Below are positions 61,641 to 64,000 of a stretch of DNA of 64,000 bases, in pieces. Below the pieces are notes generated by a model. It was not told the origin of the DNA, ran no database searches, and worked only from the letters and a program-made list of their open reading frames with translations. Source of the stretch: 9FT-COMBO-48-23 sp963754385 (lineage in GTDB: Bacteria; Chloroflexota; Dehalococcoidia; GIF9; UBA5629); contig CAVWGE010000005.1 in assembly GCA_963754385.1 (NCBI GenBank), positions 248,001-312,000 of the forward strand, in the 5' to 3' direction. The position numbers were made by a program, and so were the translations under genes. The number at the start of each line of letters is the position of its first letter. The stretch's first letter is position 1.

Positions 61641-63332
61641 CTATTCGATTACTTTCCGTTCTTTCATCCTTTCAATTTCTTCCTCTCTCAATGCTCTTTT
61701 AAATATCTTCTCCGTCACAGTCAATGGTAGCTCATCCCTAAACTCTACATACTTGGGGACCGCAATAGCAGGGAGCCTTTCCTTGCAATATTCTATGATG
61801 TCATCTGCATTCAGCTTGCCCTTGTGTTCCTCCTTTGGTTTGATGAATGCCTTTATTCTCTCACTTCCCGGACGCTCGGGGTCGGGAATTCCTACTGCTG
61901 CAGCCATGGCCACGCCAGGATATCCAAATAGAACCTCATCAACTTCTGTTGTGTAGACCTTATATCCTGAAATGTTCGCCATATCCTTTATCCTATCTTC
62001 TAAGACGAAGTACCCATTCTCATCCATTTTCCCAATGTCGCCAGTATGCAGCCAGCCGTTATCAAGTCCGCTGCCAGGGGTAGGCCAATAGCCCTTCATG
62101 GTCTGCGGGCCACGAATAAGTATTTCGCCGCTTTCCCCCACGCCCAGTTCTTCACCCGTCTCCGGGTTCACTATTTCGACCTCTGTATCAGGAACCGGCA
62201 GCCCAATGCCTAATGTCTCCTTAGCGACGAAACCGGTGATTTTGGAAAAGGTTGATAAGTTCGCGTGCGTTAGCGGTCCACACTCGGTTAGGCCATAGCC
62301 TTCCGATACAGGCATCATTATATCCCTCTTGATTGCCTCAAAAATCCCTTGAGGGAGCGGAGCGGCGCCTGACATGAACATTACAGGCAACCTTCCTACC
62401 TTTTTTTCCGCTATTCGCATGAGGTGAGTAGGGACAACGTAAACTAGCATCGGGCGATTCTCTTTAAGCAGTCTTATGGCCTGCTCGCTATCTCTCGGGT
62501 CTGAGACTAATAAAATTCGCAAGCCCAGAGCAATGCTGACCTGCATACCTAAATGTCCATAGGCGTGAAATAATGGGATGACTATTTCAGAGGCAGCTTT
62601 TCCTTTAACCCCTGGCCATAGTGGTTCTAACAACCATAGAGCCTGTCTTATGTTACAGGCCCTGTTGTAGTGAGTTATCATCACCCCTTTGGGAATGCCT
62701 GTAGCTCCGCCGGTGAAGGAAAGATAGGCCAGGTCTTCCAACGGGTTTATATTAATTTGGGGAGCATTAGGCTCATGTCGCGCTATCAAGTCTTTGAACT
62801 GATAGGTGCCAGGCGTCGGTTTCACTTCTGGCTCAGCAGCATAATCCATTGGCGAGGTAATTATTACATTTTTGAGCTTTGTTTTAGCCTTGATCGAATC
62901 AATGAAACTGAAGGCTTCATCAGAGCAAACTACTGTCTCTGCCCCAGATTCGCCCATCTCGTATTGAAGGTCACGAACCTTGTGTAGCGTACTACAGGGG
63001 ACAAGTACAGCGCCGGCTTTTGATACGGCAAAATCGGTGATTATGAATTGCGGACAATTCGGGAGAACTGTTGCCACTCTATCACCTTTACATACCCCCA
63101 GACTAGCTAAAGCATTTGAGAAACTATCAACATACTGCTTCAGCTCACTGTATCTTATTTTCTTCCCCAGGTACTCCACGGCAATCTGCCCGGGGTATGC
63201 AGCTGCGGAATCATCCAAAAATTGGTATACCGGTGTCTTAGGATACGGCTCTAAGGTCCTTTTTAAGGGATATGGTCCTAGCTTATAGTTCTTCAGCCAT
63301 GGTTTATCGCTTCCCTTTATCTTATCCGGCAT
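61641..63332 (-). CDS. AMP-forming acyl-CoA synthetase
   Basis: This 563-residue ANL-family enzyme activates a carboxylic (probably fatty) acid to acyl-CoA. Motifs present are SFTGGATGIPKG near residue 213, SEGYGLTECGP, GWLHTGDIGKMDENGY and LTVTEKIFKRALRE with the catalytic Lys near the end. It lies 3 bases after the aldehyde oxidoreductase gene and before the SCP2-like gene, so the three form one unit that could turn an aldehyde into an acid and then into acyl-CoA, or the reverse. Confidence 0.92.
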   Translation of the reverse strand: MPDKIKGSDKPWLKNYKLGPYPLKRTLEPYPKTPVYQFLDDSAAAYPGQIAVEYLGKKIRYSELKQYVDSFSNALASLGVCKGDRVATVLPNCPQFIITDFAVSKAGAVLVPCSTLHKVRDLQYEMGESGAETVVCSDEAFSFIDSIKAKTKLKNVIITSPMDYAAEPEVKPTPGTYQFKDLIARHEPNAPQININPLEDLAYLSFTGGATGIPKGVMITHYNRACNIRQALWLLEPLWPGVKGKAASEIVIPLFHAYGHLGMQVSIALGLRILLVSDPRDSEQAIRLLKENRPMLVYVVPTHLMRIAEKKVGRLPVMFMSGAAPLPQGIFEAIKRDIMMPVSEGYGLTECGPLTHANLSTFSKITGFVAKETLGIGLPVPDTEVEIVNPETGEELGVGESGEILIRGPQTMKGYWPTPGSGLDNGWLHTGDIGKMDENGYFVLEDRIKDMANISGYKVYTTEVDEVLFGYPGVAMAAAVGIPDPERPGSERIKAFIKPKEEHKGKLNADDIIEYCKERLPAIAVPKYVEFRDELPLTVTEKIFKRALREEEIERMKERKVIE

Positions 63333-63335
63333 TGC

Positions 63336-64000
63336 CTATCCCTTTTGACCTCCCCAGATGTCAGTGACATATTCTTCTAAACCAAGTTCCTTGAGCTTCT
63401 CAGGAGTGGGCTTACCAGTGGCTTTGTCCCAGCCACGCAGCTCATAGTATTTGTCCAACATCGCAGGTAGATTCTCATTAACCTTACCTGCGGCTGGTCC
63501 CTCCGGTAATGGTTCCTCCAGCAGTCTGGGAGGTAAAGTGTCATCTGCTCTGGTTATTCCCTCTCTCACATTAAAAACTCGTGCCAAATTATAAGCCCGC
63601 TCCCCAATCTTCACTAAATCATCATACGTGCATTCTCTACCCAGGCAGTGTTCAACCAACTTGACCCATTCTTCGGAAGAAACGCAGAATCCCATGAATT
63701 TGCATGCGCCGAGTGTATCAAGAGCAGCCATGACATTTTCAAGTTCTACCAGGACATGAACTTCTTCTGGGTCCGCAACCAAAACGTCATTGATTCTACT
63801 ATCCGGTATGACCAGGAAGGGAATATCAAGAAAAGCAGGGCCTTGAATATAGGCAGTAATGTGGTCACCACCCCTGTTTGCTACGGCATAGGCTAAACCT
63901 GTTATTTGAACAGCTCTGGAATCGTAAGCGGGAAGCTCCAAACCCTTTACATGTATAGCAAATCTCTCGCATCCCTTGTCCAGCTTTTGTGCCATTCTTC
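63336..64000 (-). CDS. Aldehyde:ferredoxin oxidoreductase, C-terminal part
   Basis: The frame is open at the window edge, and families of this kind have about 600 residues, so only the last third is seen. LDKGCERFAIHVKGLELPAYDSR and ITGLAYAVANRGGDH are diagnostic of tungsten-containing AOR. DTLGACKFMGFC holds the late [4Fe-4S] cysteine next to the tungstopterin site. The C-terminus GWDKATGKPTPEKLKELGLEEY is typical. It would interconvert aldehydes and acids using ferredoxin, and needs the tungstate supplied by the tup system. Confidence 0.92.
   Translation of the reverse strand, partial: RMAQKLDKGCERFAIHVKGLELPAYDSRAVQITGLAYAVANRGGDHITAYIQGPAFLDIPFLVIPDSRINDVLVADPEEVHVLVELENVMAALDTLGACKFMGFCVSSEEWVKLVEHCLGRECTYDDLVKIGERAYNLARVFNVREGITRADDTLPPRLLEEPLPEGPAAGKVNENLPAMLDKYYELRGWDKATGKPTPEKLKELGLEEYVTDIWGGQKG

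Overview
The window looks like a chromosomal fragment of an anaerobic bacterium of the Chloroflexota, most likely class Dehalococcoidia. The reasons are a Wood-Ljungdahl gene set of mixed bacterial and archaeal type, a Moco/tungsten-linked gene complement, a BNR/Asp-box surface protein of the kind known from Dehalococcoides, and FAD/Moco hydroxylases. This assignment is inference from gene content; no rRNA gene is present. Genes lie on both strands in short operons.

Layout: 1-6.4 kb (+) carries the end of a DUF166 gene, archaeal-type CODH/ACS epsilon and beta subunits, the corrinoid protein large subunit acsC and, overlapping acsC, a NuoE/NuoF-like NADH-oxidising pair. 6.4-10.9 kb has a class II aldolase, two small nucleic-acid/zinc proteins (-), the CODH nickel-insertion ATPase cooC, an unknown gene and an ADP-forming acyl-CoA synthetase subunit. 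10.9-16.8 kb (-) has mutL, a PmeII-like restriction-modification pair, pcrA/uvrD and a small exported protein. 17-18 kb has a P-loop kinase and a dCMP-type deaminase. 18.1-24.9 kb (-) has malic enzyme, an FAH-family enzyme and a tight operon of a soluble [NiFe] hydrogenase, its protease, metV and metF. 25-28.8 kb (+) is a three-subunit molybdenum hydroxylase, followed by a MoeB/ThiF-like and a MoaD-like gene (-). 31-36.8 kb (+) is a MacAB-like efflux system with two tandem adaptor lipoproteins. 37-42 kb (-) holds hypE, hypD, hypC, hypF and plsX; hypA (+) follows at 43.2 kb. 44.7-47.7 kb (-) is a tungstate ABC transporter under a Moco/Tuco-type riboswitch. 47.8-51.3 kb (-) is a frame-broken surface protein gene preceded by a second, almost identical riboswitch. 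51.8-52.0 kb (+) encodes an unidentified structured RNA with its own promoter and terminator. 52-58.5 kb (+) has two alpha/beta hydrolases, a QueG-like Fe-S protein, a frameshifted glpK and glpD. 58.5-61 kb has a bactofilin-like membrane protein and tRNA-Met(CAT) with a 1 kb insert bounded by a 43-bp repeat of the tRNA 3' half. 61-64 kb (-) has an SCP2-like protein, an acyl-CoA synthetase and the end of an aldehyde:ferredoxin oxidoreductase.

How it fits together: hydrogenase plus MetV/MetF would feed electrons into methylene-THF reduction, CODH/ACS with CooC makes or splits acetyl-CoA, the ADP-forming synthetase could convert acetyl-CoA to acetate and ATP, and the Hyp proteins mature the hydrogenase. 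Tungstate uptake and the riboswitches serve the molybdenum/tungsten enzymes (hydroxylase, aldehyde oxidoreductase). The most noteworthy items are the hydrogenase-MetVF operon, the duplicated riboswitch leader in front of a surface protein gene, the unidentified RNA at 51.84 kb, the tRNA-bounded mini-element, and a cluster of frameshifts between 46.5 and 51.3 kb that may be sequence error rather than decay.
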